Shown: positions 1 through 7,930, counted from the stretch's first letter. The stretch is 64,000 nucleotides of DNA from Bradyrhizobium sp. SRL28 (GCF_018596315.1 NZ_JAHEAG010000007.1:1-64000), one strand, 5' to 3'. Notes: generated by a model from the sequence alone, not told the origin. Translations and numbers: made by a program.

Positions 1-292
1 AGCGCCAGCACCGCGGCGTCAGGACCACACGACTTCGCCGTACGCGTCAGGCGCGTACGTCTATCGCGCCTCTCGCGTCCATCGCATCTCACCGCACGTT
101 CGTGACGATCGCGAGCGTCCCTCATCTGCCGTGAGACGGGCGGAGTTATGCCGGTGATTTGGTCTGCAAGTTAAGCGGAATATTTTTATGAAAGGGACTG
201 GACAGGTTTTAGGTGATTTGCCCGTCGTGCCAATGTGTCGCGGTTGCGTATCGAGATTGCGCTTGCGCGGAAGGCAAATCAGTTCGCGATCC
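1..292. other. No gene recognised; window edge
   Basis: I find no convincing coding sequence here. Short open frames exist, but none has a good ribosome binding site or a protein pattern I recognise. The stretch resembles low-complexity intergenic sequence of Bradyrhizobium-type genomes and runs directly into a palindromic repeat at 293. A remnant of a gene lying left of the window cannot be excluded. Confidence 0.4.
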
Positions 293-386
293 GTAGGGTG
301 GGCAAAGCGACAGCGTGCCCACCATCAAGCAGCGCGGTCGGCGATAGATGGTGGGCACGTCGCTAACGCTCCTTTGCCCACCCTAC
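293..386. repeat. Palindromic repeat, GTAGGGTGGGCAAAG family, copy 1
   Basis: The element starts GTAGGGTGGGCAAAGCG and ends with the inverted form CTTTGCCCACCCTAC. An inner inverted pair, GTGCCCACCAT and ATGGTGGGCAC, lies within it. It sits just downstream of the cysE stop codon. Related copies occur at 1192-1276 and 15999-16085. Confidence 0.85.
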
Positions 387-389
387 AAG

Positions 390-1151
390 CTACGCGGAAA
401 CCTTAGACTCCGGGCAATTGGTCAACCGCGCGGGAACGCCGACCGCGGTGCAGCCGGGCGGCACGTCATGCTCGACGACGGCGCCGGCGCCGATCTTGGC
501 GAAATCGCCGATGCTGACATCGCCGATGATGGTCGATCCGGCGCTGAGATAAACCCCCCTGCCGATTTTCGGAGCGCGGTCCGGCTCCGAATTTTTTCGG
601 CCGATGGTGACGTTCTGCAGGATCGTCACCTCGTCGCCGACAACGGCAAAGGCGCCGATGATGATGCCGGTGGCGTGATCGAGAAATACCGACGTTCCGA
701 TCGATGCGGTGGGGTGAATGCTGACCTGAAGCTGATCGGACGACAGGCTTTGCAGCAGCAGCGCGAGATCGTTGCGGCGCTGGCGCCAGAGCCAGTTGGA
801 GACGCGCCAGGCCTGCAGCGCGACGTAGCCCTTGAAGTTCAACAGCGGCGGCAGAAGCGTCGTCGTCGCGGGATCGTGAACGGCGATGCTCTGCAGGTCG
901 CGGCTCGCCGCATCAATCAGATCGGGCGAAGCCGCAAACGCTTCGCCGGCAACACGTGCAATGCGCTCACGATCCGTCGGACTCTTGCCGAGCCGCGCGC
1001 CGATCTGGTGAGCCAGCGCGTGAGCGAAGTCGGGATGATCGAGAATGGCTGCTGATAGTGCCGTGCCGAATACCGGGTCTCGCGTCACGGCGCTTTCCGC
1101 TTCACGCCGGATCATTTGCCAAAGCTGATCGACAGATCGCATTCCATTCAT
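390..1151 (-). CDS. cysE: Serine O-acetyltransferase
   Basis: CysE transfers acetyl from acetyl-CoA to L-serine, giving O-acetylserine for cysteine synthesis in the cytoplasm. The 253-residue protein has the alpha-helical SAT N-terminal domain (about residues 5-110) and a left-handed beta-helix of hexapeptide repeats (about 145-240) ending in GVPARL. The active-site histidine is in the DHATGI motif (H159). Two departures from the enterobacterial enzyme are visible. The motif DIHP, whose Asp pairs with that histidine, reads SIHP here, and the loop usually reading GGTGK reads GRKNSEP. The ATG at 1151 has GAGG eight bases upstream. The family call is firm; full catalytic activity is less certain. 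It is flanked by palindromic repeats on both sides, so it is probably monocistronic. Confidence 0.85.
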   Translation of the reverse strand: MNGMRSVDQLWQMIRREAESAVTRDPVFGTALSAAILDHPDFAHALAHQIGARLGKSPTDRERIARVAGEAFAASPDLIDAASRDLQSIAVHDPATTTLLPPLLNFKGYVALQAWRVSNWLWRQRRNDLALLLQSLSSDQLQVSIHPTASIGTSVFLDHATGIIIGAFAVVGDEVTILQNVTIGRKNSEPDRAPKIGRGVYLSAGSTIIGDVSIGDFAKIGAGAVVEHDVPPGCTAVGVPARLTNCPESKVSA

Positions 1152-1191
1152 GGCAGCCGCCTCGGATTAGTGCGTCCGCACAATATAGACC

Positions 1192-1276
1192 GTATGGTGG
1201 GCAAAGCGAAGCGTGGCCACCATTGACGCCAACGATTTCGGAGAGATGGTGGGCACGCTGCGCTTTGCCCACCTAC
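1192..1276. repeat. Palindromic repeat, GTAGGGTGGGCAAAG family, copy 2
   Basis: This copy begins GTATGGTGGGCAAAGCG and ends GCGCTTTGCCCACCTAC, with an internal ATGGTGGGCACGC arm. It occupies the gap between cysE and the MFS gene and reaches the last codons of the MFS gene (stop at 1273). The arms differ by a few bases from copies 1 and 3. Confidence 0.8.
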
Positions 1277-2679
1277 GATCTGCTACTCTTGTGACGCTTG
1301 CGCGCAGGCAGCAGGACGAGCGCCGCGACCAGTCCGGCTGTCGATGCAATCGCGGCCACCGAAAACAGCCAGACGTAACTGATCGCCGATCCCTCGGCAT
1401 GGAGCGCCGCGCCGAGAACGGCGATACCGACCGCGAAGCCGGCCTGGCGCATGACGACGGTCACGGCGGATGCCATGCCGGCTTGATCGGGAGGCGCGAG
1501 CGCGACGGCTGCGCCCGACAGTTGCGGGTGGGCGAGCGCGACACCAACCCCGATGGCGGCCATGCCGCAGAAGATCGGAATAATCGGCGGTGCCGCGCCG
1601 CCCGACATGAGCGCGATCGCAATGACAACGTTGCCCGCAGCCACGATTGCAAGCGCCAGGGCGAAATGCAGGCGCCACCCCACTCGGCCGACAAGCCAGC
1701 CGCCCAACGGCGGCAGAAACAGCATCGGCAGCGTGGCCGTCAGGAGCGCGAGACCGGCTACTTCCGAGGACCAATGGAAGGCCGTGGCGAAGAACAGCGG
1801 CAAATAGACGAGCACCGCCCAATAGCCGATTGAGACGGCGAACAGGAGTATCGCAATCCCGATCATTGCTCGCTGAACGAACACGCCGGGATCGAGGACC
1901 GGTTTGTCGAGGCGCCGCTGCTGTATCGCGAATACCGCAAGCAGAGACGCACTCAGCGCGAGCCCGCCGACCAGGTGCGCAATCGAGGTGCGGCCGAGCA
2001 GCAGAGCCTCCACCAGCACAGCCAACGCGGTGGTGAGCAGCATGACACCCAGGATGTCGAGCGGCCGGGGCACCGTCTCACGCACTTCCGCAACCAGCCG
2101 TGGCACGCCCCACGCAACCAAGGCGCAGACCGGCAGGTTGATGAGGAAGATCCAGCGCCAACCCAGCCACGATGAGGCAAGGCCGCCGATGGTCGGACCG
2201 AGAGACATGGCAATGCCGGACATGACGCCGAGCCAGGCGAATGCGCGCGTGCGCGCCTGCGCTTGCGCATAGACGGTTGCGATCAGCGCGAAGCCGCCGG
2301 TCACGATGAAGGCGGCTCCAACGCCCTGCAGGGCGCGGGCAGCCCATAAGCTCGGTCCATCCCAGGCCATCCCGCACGCCAGCGACGCGAGAGCAAAAAT
2401 GCCGTTGCCAACCAGCATCGCCCGACGCCGCCCATAGCGGTCCGCCAACGCCCCCGCAAAGAGCAAAGCGCCTGAGAAAGCCAAACTGTAGGCGTCCATG
2501 ACCCAGGCATATCCAGCCACGCCGAACCCGAGTTGAAGCGCGACCGCCGGCAAGGCGATGACCACCGCCGTCACGTCGAAATTGGTGAGGAAAGCCGCCA
2601 TTCCCAGAAGCAGCGCCGGCGTCATGGATTGCGCAGACCGACCATTGTCGCTGTCGGGCATGTTCGTCGGCTGTGTCAT
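1273..2679 (-). CDS. MFS transporter, DHA2-type multidrug exporter
   Basis: This 468-residue integral membrane protein belongs to the major facilitator superfamily and probably exports small drug-like molecules by proton antiport. The MFS motif A, LADRYGRRR, follows the second membrane segment (about residues 79-87). The RALQGVG motif typical of EmrB/QacA-like exporters is near residue 115. The number of hydrophobic segments fits the 14-helix DHA2 group, although the protein is slightly short for it. The ATG at 2679 is 104 bp from a divergent LysR-family gene, which suggests that regulator controls it. The substrate cannot be read from the sequence. The 3' end runs into a palindromic repeat. 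Confidence 0.85.
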   Translation of the reverse strand: MTQPTNMPDSDNGRSAQSMTPALLLGMAAFLTNFDVTAVVIALPAVALQLGFGVAGYAWVMDAYSLAFSGALLFAGALADRYGRRRAMLVGNGIFALASLACGMAWDGPSLWAARALQGVGAAFIVTGGFALIATVYAQAQARTRAFAWLGVMSGIAMSLGPTIGGLASSWLGWRWIFLINLPVCALVAWGVPRLVAEVRETVPRPLDILGVMLLTTALAVLVEALLLGRTSIAHLVGGLALSASLLAVFAIQQRRLDKPVLDPGVFVQRAMIGIAILLFAVSIGYWAVLVYLPLFFATAFHWSSEVAGLALLTATLPMLFLPPLGGWLVGRVGWRLHFALALAIVAAGNVVIAIALMSGGAAPPIIPIFCGMAAIGVGVALAHPQLSGAAVALAPPDQAGMASAVTVVMRQAGFAVGIAVLGAALHAEGSAISYVWLFSVAAIASTAGLVAALVLLPARKRHKSSRS

Positions 2680-2747
2680 CGAGCGGTCTCGGAGTTGTGT
2701 GGTGACTACTCGTGTCTTGAGCCGCCGCTATATGCCAACGCCAATTG

Positions 2748-2763
2748 TTCACATCGGCATGAA
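2748..2763. promoter_or_regulatory. Candidate LysR operator between MFS and lysR genes
   Basis: The sequence TTCA-N8-TGAA is an inverted repeat in the 104-bp divergent intergenic region, close to the start of the LysR gene. LysR regulators usually bind T-N11-A palindromes in such regions, so this is a plausible but untested site. Confidence 0.35.
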
Positions 2764-2783
2764 TCTCCTTCATAGTCTCGACC

Positions 2784-3707
2784 ATGCGTGCCCTTCCCCC
2801 TTTTGATGGTCTGATCGCGTTCGATGCGGCCTTGCGTCATCGCAGCATGACGCTCGCGGCCGGTGAGTTGGGGCTAACGCAGAGCGCGATCAGCCACCGG
2901 CTGAAAAGGCTCGAGGCCTTTGTCGGCGCGCCATTGTTGAACCGCACGGCGGTCGGCCTGTTGCCGACGCCGGCCGGCATGACCCTGGCCGAGGGGTTGG
3001 GGCGCATGCTCGATGAGATGGCGGAGCTACGCGCCCGCTCGCGCGCGACGGTGCAGCCGGCTACCTTAAAGATCGGGCTCGGCTCCGCCCTTGCGAACTA
3101 CTGGCTGGTCAGGCGTCTGCCGACGTTTGCGTCCGCCCATCCGGACGTGGCGATCGAACTCTTCATCATCGAAAGCGATGTGCAGGCGCGTGCCCTCGAT
3201 CTCGACGTGCAGATAAGATGGCTCCCCAAGGCCAGCGCGCGGGCGACCTCGACCCAGCGCCCGCTATTCGACGAGAGGGTTTTCCCGGTTGCCATTCCGT
3301 CTCTCCTGCCACGCGGGCAGCCGTTGAAGGATCCCGGCGTGCTCGGCACCTTGCCGATCCTGCACAAGAGCTACGTCGGCCGGAACGATGGCGCGGAGTG
3401 GTCGTGGCCGGTCTGGTTCGAGCGGTTCGGGATCGCGGCTCCCAGTCCGGCCGGGCTTCGCTTCGACAATCTCGGTACGGCCCTCGCTGCTGCCTTGCAG
3501 GGCAGCGGCATCGTTCTGGGCCGGTCACTACTGGTTCACGATGCTCTCGCGGAGCGACGACTTTGTCGCGTCGTGTCGCCAAGCTGGGATATGGCGTCCA
3601 GCAAGGCGCATATTATCCGTTGGCCCGCGGCGCTCGCCAATGACAAGCGAGTCGCACTGTTCGTCGCCTGGATTGCAAAGGAGGCGGCGAAAACTTCTTT
3701 GCGATGA
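2784..3707 (+). CDS. LysR-family transcriptional regulator (GcvA-like)
   Basis: The 307-residue protein has the LysR layout. A winged helix-turn-helix at residues 1-62 carries the recognition helix segment LTQSAISHRLKRLE. A periplasmic-binding-protein-like effector domain follows from about residue 90. Opening with a short N-terminus ending in FDAALRHRSMTLAA resembles GcvA-type members. The ATG at 2784 faces the MFS exporter gene, the usual arrangement for a LysR regulator and its target, so it likely controls that exporter and itself. The inducer is unknown. Confidence 0.85.
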   Translation: MRALPPFDGLIAFDAALRHRSMTLAAGELGLTQSAISHRLKRLEAFVGAPLLNRTAVGLLPTPAGMTLAEGLGRMLDEMAELRARSRATVQPATLKIGLGSALANYWLVRRLPTFASAHPDVAIELFIIESDVQARALDLDVQIRWLPKASARATSTQRPLFDERVFPVAIPSLLPRGQPLKDPGVLGTLPILHKSYVGRNDGAEWSWPVWFERFGIAAPSPAGLRFDNLGTALAAALQGSGIVLGRSLLVHDALAERRLCRVVSPSWDMASSKAHIIRWPAALANDKRVALFVAWIAKEAAKTSLR

Positions 3708-3736
3708 AGCAGCGCCGCCGCCGACCTCAGATGTGC

Positions 3737-3774
3737 AAAAAACAAACCGCCCACCTGCTCTCGCAGATGGGCGG
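3737..3774 (-). terminator. Rho-independent terminator downstream of the DUF2852 gene
   Basis: Read on the minus strand, CCGCCCA pairs with TGGGCGG (3768-3774 and 3747-3753) around an inner TGC/GCA pair, followed by TTTGTTTTTT. It lies about 130 bp after the DUF2852 stop codon, between convergent genes. Confidence 0.75.
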
Positions 3775-3840
3775 CTGTATCCGCCGTCAGGCATCATGGG
3801 GGCATCACGCCTGAGGCTGAACTCTCACTCGCGACGGGCG

Positions 3841-3897
3841 CTTTACTTTTGCCGCGTTTTCTTTACGCGAACCGGTACCCACTTCGCTTGAAAACGC
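3841..3897. repeat. Rhizobial intergenic repeat with ACCGGTACCC core
   Basis: On the minus strand this reads AGCGTTTTCAAGCGAAGTGG, then a GGTACCGGTTCGCG core, then AAAGAAAACGCG. I recognise this pattern as a widespread rhizobial intergenic element related to RIME/Bru-RS-like repeats. The ends CGTTTTC and GAAAACG are inverted. It lies right after the DUF2852 stop codon. The identification is from memory. Confidence 0.55.
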
Positions 3898-3904
3898 TAT
3901 TGGC

Positions 3905-4390
3905 TCAGCCCTGCTGCGGCTGGTCGTTCGGCGGGGTCGGACGCGGCTTGTGCTGCGCCATGAACTGGTCGAACTCTTCCTTGTCCTTGGCGTGACGCAG
4001 GCGCTCGAGGAAATTCTTGAACTCGACCTGCTCTTCTTCGAGACGCCGCAGGGTTTCCGTGCGGTACTCGTCGAAGGCGCGGTTGCCGCTCGAGGGCGGA
4101 CCGAAGCCGAAGCCGCCGAAGCCACGGCTCTCCATGCGGTTACGCATCCGGTCCATCTTGTACTGCATCCGCTCCATCTTGTTCTGAAAGCGGTCTCCGT
4201 GGCTCCAGCAACCCATTTTTCTGCTCCCTAGTGTGAAAAAGAGGAGGGCAAGGCCGATCGGCCACCAGATGATGAAGCCGAGGATGGTCACCGCGATCCA
4301 GCCGGGGTGCCAGGGGCTCTCAAGCATATGCGGGCGGTAGTTCTCTTGCGTCGGGCCGCGCCATCGATTGACATCTGCGGTGTAGGCCAT
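3905..4390 (-). CDS. DUF2852 membrane protein
   Basis: This 161-residue protein has one clear membrane segment near residues 32-56 (tryptophan- and isoleucine-rich, containing IIWWPIGLALLFF). A basic, methionine-rich helical stretch with coiled-coil character follows, and the tail is proline-rich. The pattern matches the alphaproteobacterial DUF2852 family, whose function is unknown. I chose the ATG at 4390 because GGAGAGG lies just upstream. An in-frame ATG at 4402 and a longer frame to 4459 would run through the operator-like palindrome at 4425-4443. That palindrome resembles one at the neighbouring tetR start, so TetR control is likely. Confidence 0.75.
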   Translation of the reverse strand: MAYTADVNRWRGPTQENYRPHMLESPWHPGWIAVTILGFIIWWPIGLALLFFTLGSRKMGCWSHGDRFQNKMERMQYKMDRMRNRMESRGFGGFGFGPPSSGNRAFDEYRTETLRRLEEEQVEFKNFLERLRHAKDKEEFDQFMAQHKPRPTPPNDQPQQG

Positions 4391-4424
4391 TTCCCTCTCC
4401 ATGGCGGCGATCACGCCGTTGTGA

Positions 4425-4443
4425 ATGTAAATAACATTTACAT
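4425..4443. promoter_or_regulatory. TetR-type operator upstream of the DUF2852 gene
   Basis: ATGTAAAT-AAC-ATTTACAT is a perfect 8-bp inverted repeat with a 3-bp spacer, 35 bp upstream of the chosen start codon. Its core, TGTAAA-N5-TTTACA, matches the spacing and half-sites of the palindrome over the neighbouring tetR start codon (5213-5233). Confidence 0.65.
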
Positions 4444-4498
4444 ACCTAAACCATCCCACGTTTTTGTCAAGCGGGCGGCTGGCCGCACCCTCGAAAAT

Positions 4499-5215
4499 TT
4501 ATTTGGGGGTTCCCCAAGGACCACCCGCAGGCGGTACTGGCGGTGGTCCTGACTGCTTCTGATCCGATGGCCGGCGATCGGTCGGGAAGCCGAGGCCGCG
4601 CAGATAAATCAGCACTTCCGCTTCCAGCAGCTCCTCGGGCGACATCGGCAATTTGCGCCGCGCGGCGTCGCCGCGGCCGAACAGCGAGGCGACCCCGTGC
4701 GACATCGACCAGATATGCAGCGCCATCATCAACGCCGGCGGCCGCGGCATGCCGGGCGGCGCCAGCGCCGCAAGTCGTTCGGCCGCAGCACGGATGATGG
4801 CGAACGCGCGCTCGCTGGCCGCCATCAATGTCGGGTTTGCATCGACGGGAAGCCCGGATTCGAACATCGCCGAATAGAACGCGGGCTCGTTGCGCGCGAA
4901 GGCGAGATAGGCCTTGCCGACCCGCTCGAACGCCGTGACCGTGTCCGGGCGGCCGTCGTCCCAGGCCTGCGTCAGCAGCGCCTCGAACTGCTCGAAGCCG
5001 CGCTGGGCGATCGAGGACAGCAATTCATCGCGATCGCGGAAATGCCGGTAGGGCGCGGCGGGGCTGACGCCCGCCATCCGCGCGGCGTCGGCAAAGGTGA
5101 AACCGGCCGCGCCTTTTTCGGCGATCAGGCCAAGCGCCGCCTGCAGCAGCGCCTCTTTCAGATTGCCGTGGTGGTAGCCGCGCTCGCTGCGGCCTTGGTC
5201 CTTTCGCCAGCTCAT
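4499..5215 (-). CDS. TetR/AcrR-family regulator with WHG-type C-terminal domain
   Basis: The 238-residue protein has a TetR DNA-binding domain at residues 14-64, with the segments HGNLKEALLQAAL and FTFADAARMAGVSPAAPYRHF. Its helical C-terminal domain contains HIWSMSHGVASLF, like the WHG subfamily. TetR proteins repress genes until a ligand binds. The tail is proline-rich. The start codon lies inside a 21-bp near-palindrome (5213-5233), which suggests autorepression. The same half-sites occur upstream of the adjacent DUF2852 gene (4425-4443), so both are probable targets. The ligand is unknown. Confidence 0.85.
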   Translation of the reverse strand: MSWRKDQGRSERGYHHGNLKEALLQAALGLIAEKGAAGFTFADAARMAGVSPAAPYRHFRDRDELLSSIAQRGFEQFEALLTQAWDDGRPDTVTAFERVGKAYLAFARNEPAFYSAMFESGLPVDANPTLMAASERAFAIIRAAAERLAALAPPGMPRPPALMMALHIWSMSHGVASLFGRGDAARRKLPMSPEELLEAEVLIYLRGLGFPTDRRPSDQKQSGPPPVPPAGGPWGTPK

Positions 5216-5233
5216 GTGAAAGGCTTTTACATG
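5213..5233. promoter_or_regulatory. Autoregulatory operator at the tetR start codon
   Basis: CATGT-GAAAGGCTTTT-ACATG is a 21-bp inverted repeat with nine of ten base pairs matched around a central G. It covers the ATG of the tetR gene. The core TGTGAA-N5-TTTACA has the same spacing as the palindrome at 4425-4443. Confidence 0.6.
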
Positions 5234-5336
5234 AGCCGGGTGAAAAGGTCACTTATTTTGAGGCCGTTAACTGGCGTTCATCAAGATTAACGGCGTGCGG
5301 GTCGATCAATTCCGGACGATTCCAACCGCCCGGGTC

Positions 5337-5702
5337 CTAACCACCCGGGATCGGGAGGACCGGCATGATCTCCACGCGCTCGCCGGGAAAGATCGCAAAG
5401 TGCGGATGGCTTTCGAACAGTTTCGCCGCGGCCTCATGTGAGCCGGCGCGCACCACCGTGAAGGCGCCCATCTCGTTGGCGATGTCAGCAATACCGCTTG
5501 AATCGACCTTCTTGGTCTTGCCGAGCGGCCCCCCCATGGCGACGATCGCCGCCTGGTGCTTTTCGACCCAAGCCTTCCATGCCGCGATTCCCTGCTGCTC
5601 CCTGGCGCGCCGCTCAGCCTCAGGCAGCGCATTCCAGGCCGCCATTTTCGCACTGGTCTTGCTGCCGAGAAAGACGGCGAGAAACGTATCGTTGGTGCTC
5701 AT
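5337..5702 (-). CDS. YCII-like small protein
   Basis: This 121-residue protein has an N-terminal helix rich in Ala and Glu and a ferredoxin-like C-terminal half (GAFTVVRAGSHEAAAKLFES then FPGERVEIMPVLPIPGG), a pattern of YCII/dimeric-barrel proteins. The function is unknown. The ATG at 5702 has GAGGAG seven bases upstream; a longer frame upstream lacks a binding site. It is the third of three consecutive same-strand YCII-type genes and probably shares the promoter at 6798-6824. Confidence 0.7.
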   Translation of the reverse strand: MSTNDTFLAVFLGSKTSAKMAAWNALPEAERRAREQQGIAAWKAWVEKHQAAIVAMGGPLGKTKKVDSSGIADIANEMGAFTVVRAGSHEAAAKLFESHPHFAIFPGERVEIMPVLPIPGG

Positions 5703-5782
5703 GAGGTTTCTCCTCTCTTTGCGGTTAACGGATCGGCGATAGACGTTCGACTTAACGGCGTGTGGAGTCCTGCTGCAGAGAC

Positions 5783-6208
5783 TCATCGAGCCTTGTGCGC
5801 ATTTCCCTTCTGCAGCTCGTCGAAGCCCTTGGCTGCCTCTCGCACTTCTTCCGAGAAATCGGTCATCTCCTGTACTTGGCGGATCTCGATGATCTCGTTC
5901 TCGGAGGCCGGGCACTTCTTGGCCCAAGCAATCGCCTCCTCGCGCGACTTCACGTCGATCATCCAGTAGCCGCCAAGCACTTCCTTGGCCTCGGTGAAGG
6001 GGCCGTCGGTGACAACCGGCTTGCCGGTGGCAAACGAGACCCGCGCGCCCATCGACGGCGGATGCAGCCCGTCGAGCGCGATCAGCACGCCGGCGTCCTT
6101 GAGCGCCTCGTTGTACTTCATCATCGCCTTGACCCGTTCAGGGTCGAGCTGGACGTCCGGCGGCGCGGTCTCATAGCCCAGGGGGATCATCAGCATCATG
6201 AATCGCAT
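5783..6208 (-). CDS. YCII-family (DGPF) protein
   Basis: The 141-residue protein starts MRFMMLMIP and contains the DGPFTEAKE motif and a GGYWMIDVKS strand, hallmarks of the YCII/DGPF family. Members are small dimeric alpha-beta proteins of unknown biochemical role, often encoded beside ECF42-type sigma factors. The ATG at 6208 is preceded by AAGGA. It lies 112 bp downstream of a paralogue (6321-6737), with a palindromic repeat between them, and 80 bp upstream of a third YCII-like gene. The three probably form one transcription unit. Confidence 0.85.
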   Translation of the reverse strand: MRFMMLMIPLGYETAPPDVQLDPERVKAMMKYNEALKDAGVLIALDGLHPPSMGARVSFATGKPVVTDGPFTEAKEVLGGYWMIDVKSREEAIAWAKKCPASENEIIEIRQVQEMTDFSEEVREAAKGFDELQKGNAHKAR

Positions 6209-6237
6209 GGTGGGTGTCCTTGTTCTTTGGATGGCAT

Positions 6238-6312
6238 CATTCCGGGGCGCGAAGCGAACTATGGTGCGCAATTGCGCACCTTAGTTTGATGCTTTCGCAT
6301 CGCCCCGGAATG
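6238..6312. repeat. Palindromic repeat between two YCII genes
   Basis: The outer arms CATTCCGGGGCG and CGCCCCGGAATG are inverted copies. At the centre is GGTGCGCAATTGCGCACC, an 18-bp perfect palindrome (6263-6280). The same 16-bp core GTGCGCAATTGCGCAC recurs at 21358-21373 and 21928-21943. Confidence 0.8.
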
Positions 6313-6320
6313 CACGAGCG

Positions 6321-6737
6321 TCACTTCTTCGCCGCCTGCGCCCGCAGCCGCTCTTCCTGCTCGCGCAGTTCGGGGGTGAGCGCTTCGCCGAAATCTTCCG
6401 CTGAAAACACCTGGCGGATTTCGATCTCGTCGCCATCGAGGAACGGCGCGCGCTGCATCCATTCAACCGCTTCGTCGAGCGATTTGGTATTGATCAGCCA
6501 GAAGCCGGCGACGAGATCGCCGGAGAGAGGGAACGGCCCGCGGCTGACGCTGCCCTGCCCGCTGCCATACTTGATCCGCGCGCCCTTCGCGGTCGGATGC
6601 AGGCCCTCGCCCGCCTCCATCACGCCGCCCTTCACCAATTCCTCGTTGAACTTGCCCATCGCGGTCAACAGTTCCGTGCTTGGCATCACGCCTGCTTCCG
6701 TATCCTTGCTGGCCTTCACAATCACCATGAATCGCAT
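6321..6737 (-). CDS. YCII-family (DGPF-like) protein
   Basis: The 138-residue protein begins MRFMVIVKASKDTEAG and carries a SRGPFPLSGD motif in the place of DGPF, then AGFWLINTKSLDEAVEW, which identifies the YCII family. The enzymatic role is unknown. The ATG at 6737 is preceded by GGAGAA. A sequence TGTCGG-N17-CGTC lies upstream (6798-6824), identical in form to sites in front of the ECF sigma operon and two other units, so this gene probably heads a sigma-dependent unit with the next two YCII genes. Confidence 0.85.
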   Translation of the reverse strand: MRFMVIVKASKDTEAGVMPSTELLTAMGKFNEELVKGGVMEAGEGLHPTAKGARIKYGSGQGSVSRGPFPLSGDLVAGFWLINTKSLDEAVEWMQRAPFLDGDEIEIRQVFSAEDFGEALTPELREQEERLRAQAAKK

Positions 6738-6797
6738 CGTTATTCTCCGGTTTGATCTTTCTGGGCCGGCTACCGTCGTGTCGGCCTCCATCAACAA

Positions 6798-6824
6798 GAC
6801 GAGCGGGCTTTTACGCCGCCGACA
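6798..6824 (-). promoter_or_regulatory. Putative ECF42-type promoter for the YCII cluster
   Basis: Minus strand: TGTCGG, 17 bases, CGTC. The -10-like element ends 61 bp before the start codon at 6737. The same sequence and spacing occur at 17711-17737, 19589-19615 and 21867-21893. Confidence 0.7.
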
Positions 6825-6883
6825 TGTCAGTGGAAATTATTTTGGAGATAATTGTTCGGCCGCCCCATGAGGGGCTCCGCGGG

Positions 6884-7264
6884 CTACCCTGGTTGTTTGA
6901 CGAACATGCCGTTCTCATAGGCCGCGCCGAAATAGACGTCGATGCGCTTCACCTTGAAGCCTTCGAAGACGAAGAACTCGGTATTGCGAAACGTCCTGCC
7001 ATCCTTGCCGTCACCTTTGGCCACGCAGCGATAGGTGACGAAGGCTTCATCACCCTCGACGAAAATCCGCTCCAGCTCGTGCCGCTCGATCCAGTCGCTG
7101 TTCTTCCAGCAACGCTCGAAATAGGTCGGCTTGTCGATGGCATCGTCGTAGGGACTGGTGAAGCGGAAATCGTCGCTCAACGCGTTCTCGACGAAATGGC
7201 GATCGTTGGCGAGATAGGCTGCAAAGATCCGGCGGATGGTATCCGCCCTGCCTGCATGAGTCAT
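6884..7264 (-). CDS. SnoaL/NTF2-like protein
   Basis: This 126-residue protein has the cone-shaped NTF2/SnoaL-like pattern: an N-terminal helix (ADTIRRIFAAYLANDRHFVE), DDFRFTSP, then alternating strands ending in a VKRIDVYFG strand. Such proteins include isomerases, hydrolases and binding proteins, so the activity cannot be named. The ATG at 7264 has a strong AGGAGGAG site. It follows the GST gene with only 12 bp between, so the two are co-transcribed. Confidence 0.75.
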   Translation of the reverse strand: MTHAGRADTIRRIFAAYLANDRHFVENALSDDFRFTSPYDDAIDKPTYFERCWKNSDWIERHELERIFVEGDEAFVTYRCVAKGDGKDGRTFRNTEFFVFEGFKVKRIDVYFGAAYENGMFVKQPG

Positions 7265-7276
7265 TCAACGCTCCTC

Positions 7277-7930
7277 CTAGCGCGCTTTGGGCACCATCTG
7301 GAAATAGGGCTCGGCCTCTTTCAGCACGCGCGCGAACGAGGGACGCGCCTTCAACCGCGCGAGATAGGCCGCGAGATTCCTGTGCGCATCGCCGAATGGC
7401 TCGGCCATGTTGCCGTAGAACAGCGACGGCGCCGCGGAGCAATCGGCGAGGGTAAAATCGTCGCCCATCGCCCACGCGCCCTTGGCCATCTGCTGCTCGA
7501 TCATGGCGTAGGAGGTCCGCAACTGCGCGCGGGCTTCCTCGACGCCGTGCGGATCTGTCTTGTCCGCGGGCCGCAGCCGGTCGATCATGATCTTCTGCAT
7601 CGGCAGGTGCACATAGAGATCGTAGAAGCGGTCGCGCAGCCGCGTCTGCAGAGCACGGCCGGCATCATCCGGAATGAACCGCGTCCGGCCACCGTAGTTC
7701 CGGTCGAGATATTCGATGATGATGCTCGATTCCGGAACGATCTCGTTCCGCGCATCGTCGCTCAGCACCGGAAATTTCCCAATCCCCCACAGCTTCACCA
7801 GCGCGGCGCGCTCGTCGGGATTGCCGAGATCGACCAGGTTCGGCGTGAACGGAACGTCGTTCTCGTACAGCGCGATCAGCGCCTTCCAGCAGTACGAGGC
7901 CAGCGGGTGGAAATGCAGCGTCAGCGACAT
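7277..7930 (-). CDS. Glutathione S-transferase family protein
   Basis: The 217-residue cytoplasmic protein has an N-terminal thioredoxin-like glutathione-binding domain (about 1-80: LHFHPLASYCWKALIALYE, then PVLSDDARNEIVPESSIIIEYLD with the glutathione-contacting E-S pair). An all-helical C-terminal domain with a KARPSFARVL motif follows. It probably conjugates or reduces electrophiles with glutathione. The ATG at 7930 is preceded by GGGAG; frames reaching 7987 lack a site. It lies between a RibD-like reductase gene and a SnoaL-like gene on the same strand, a likely detoxification operon. Confidence 0.85.
   Translation of the reverse strand: MSLTLHFHPLASYCWKALIALYENDVPFTPNLVDLGNPDERAALVKLWGIGKFPVLSDDARNEIVPESSIIIEYLDRNYGGRTRFIPDDAGRALQTRLRDRFYDLYVHLPMQKIMIDRLRPADKTDPHGVEEARAQLRTSYAMIEQQMAKGAWAMGDDFTLADCSAAPSLFYGNMAEPFGDAHRNLAAYLARLKARPSFARVLKEAEPYFQMVPKAR

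Noticed and set aside
6238..6312. The palindrome between two YCII genes as a regulatory operator
   Set aside because: Its core also occurs inside dispersed repeats at 21-22 kb, so it is better explained as a repeat element.
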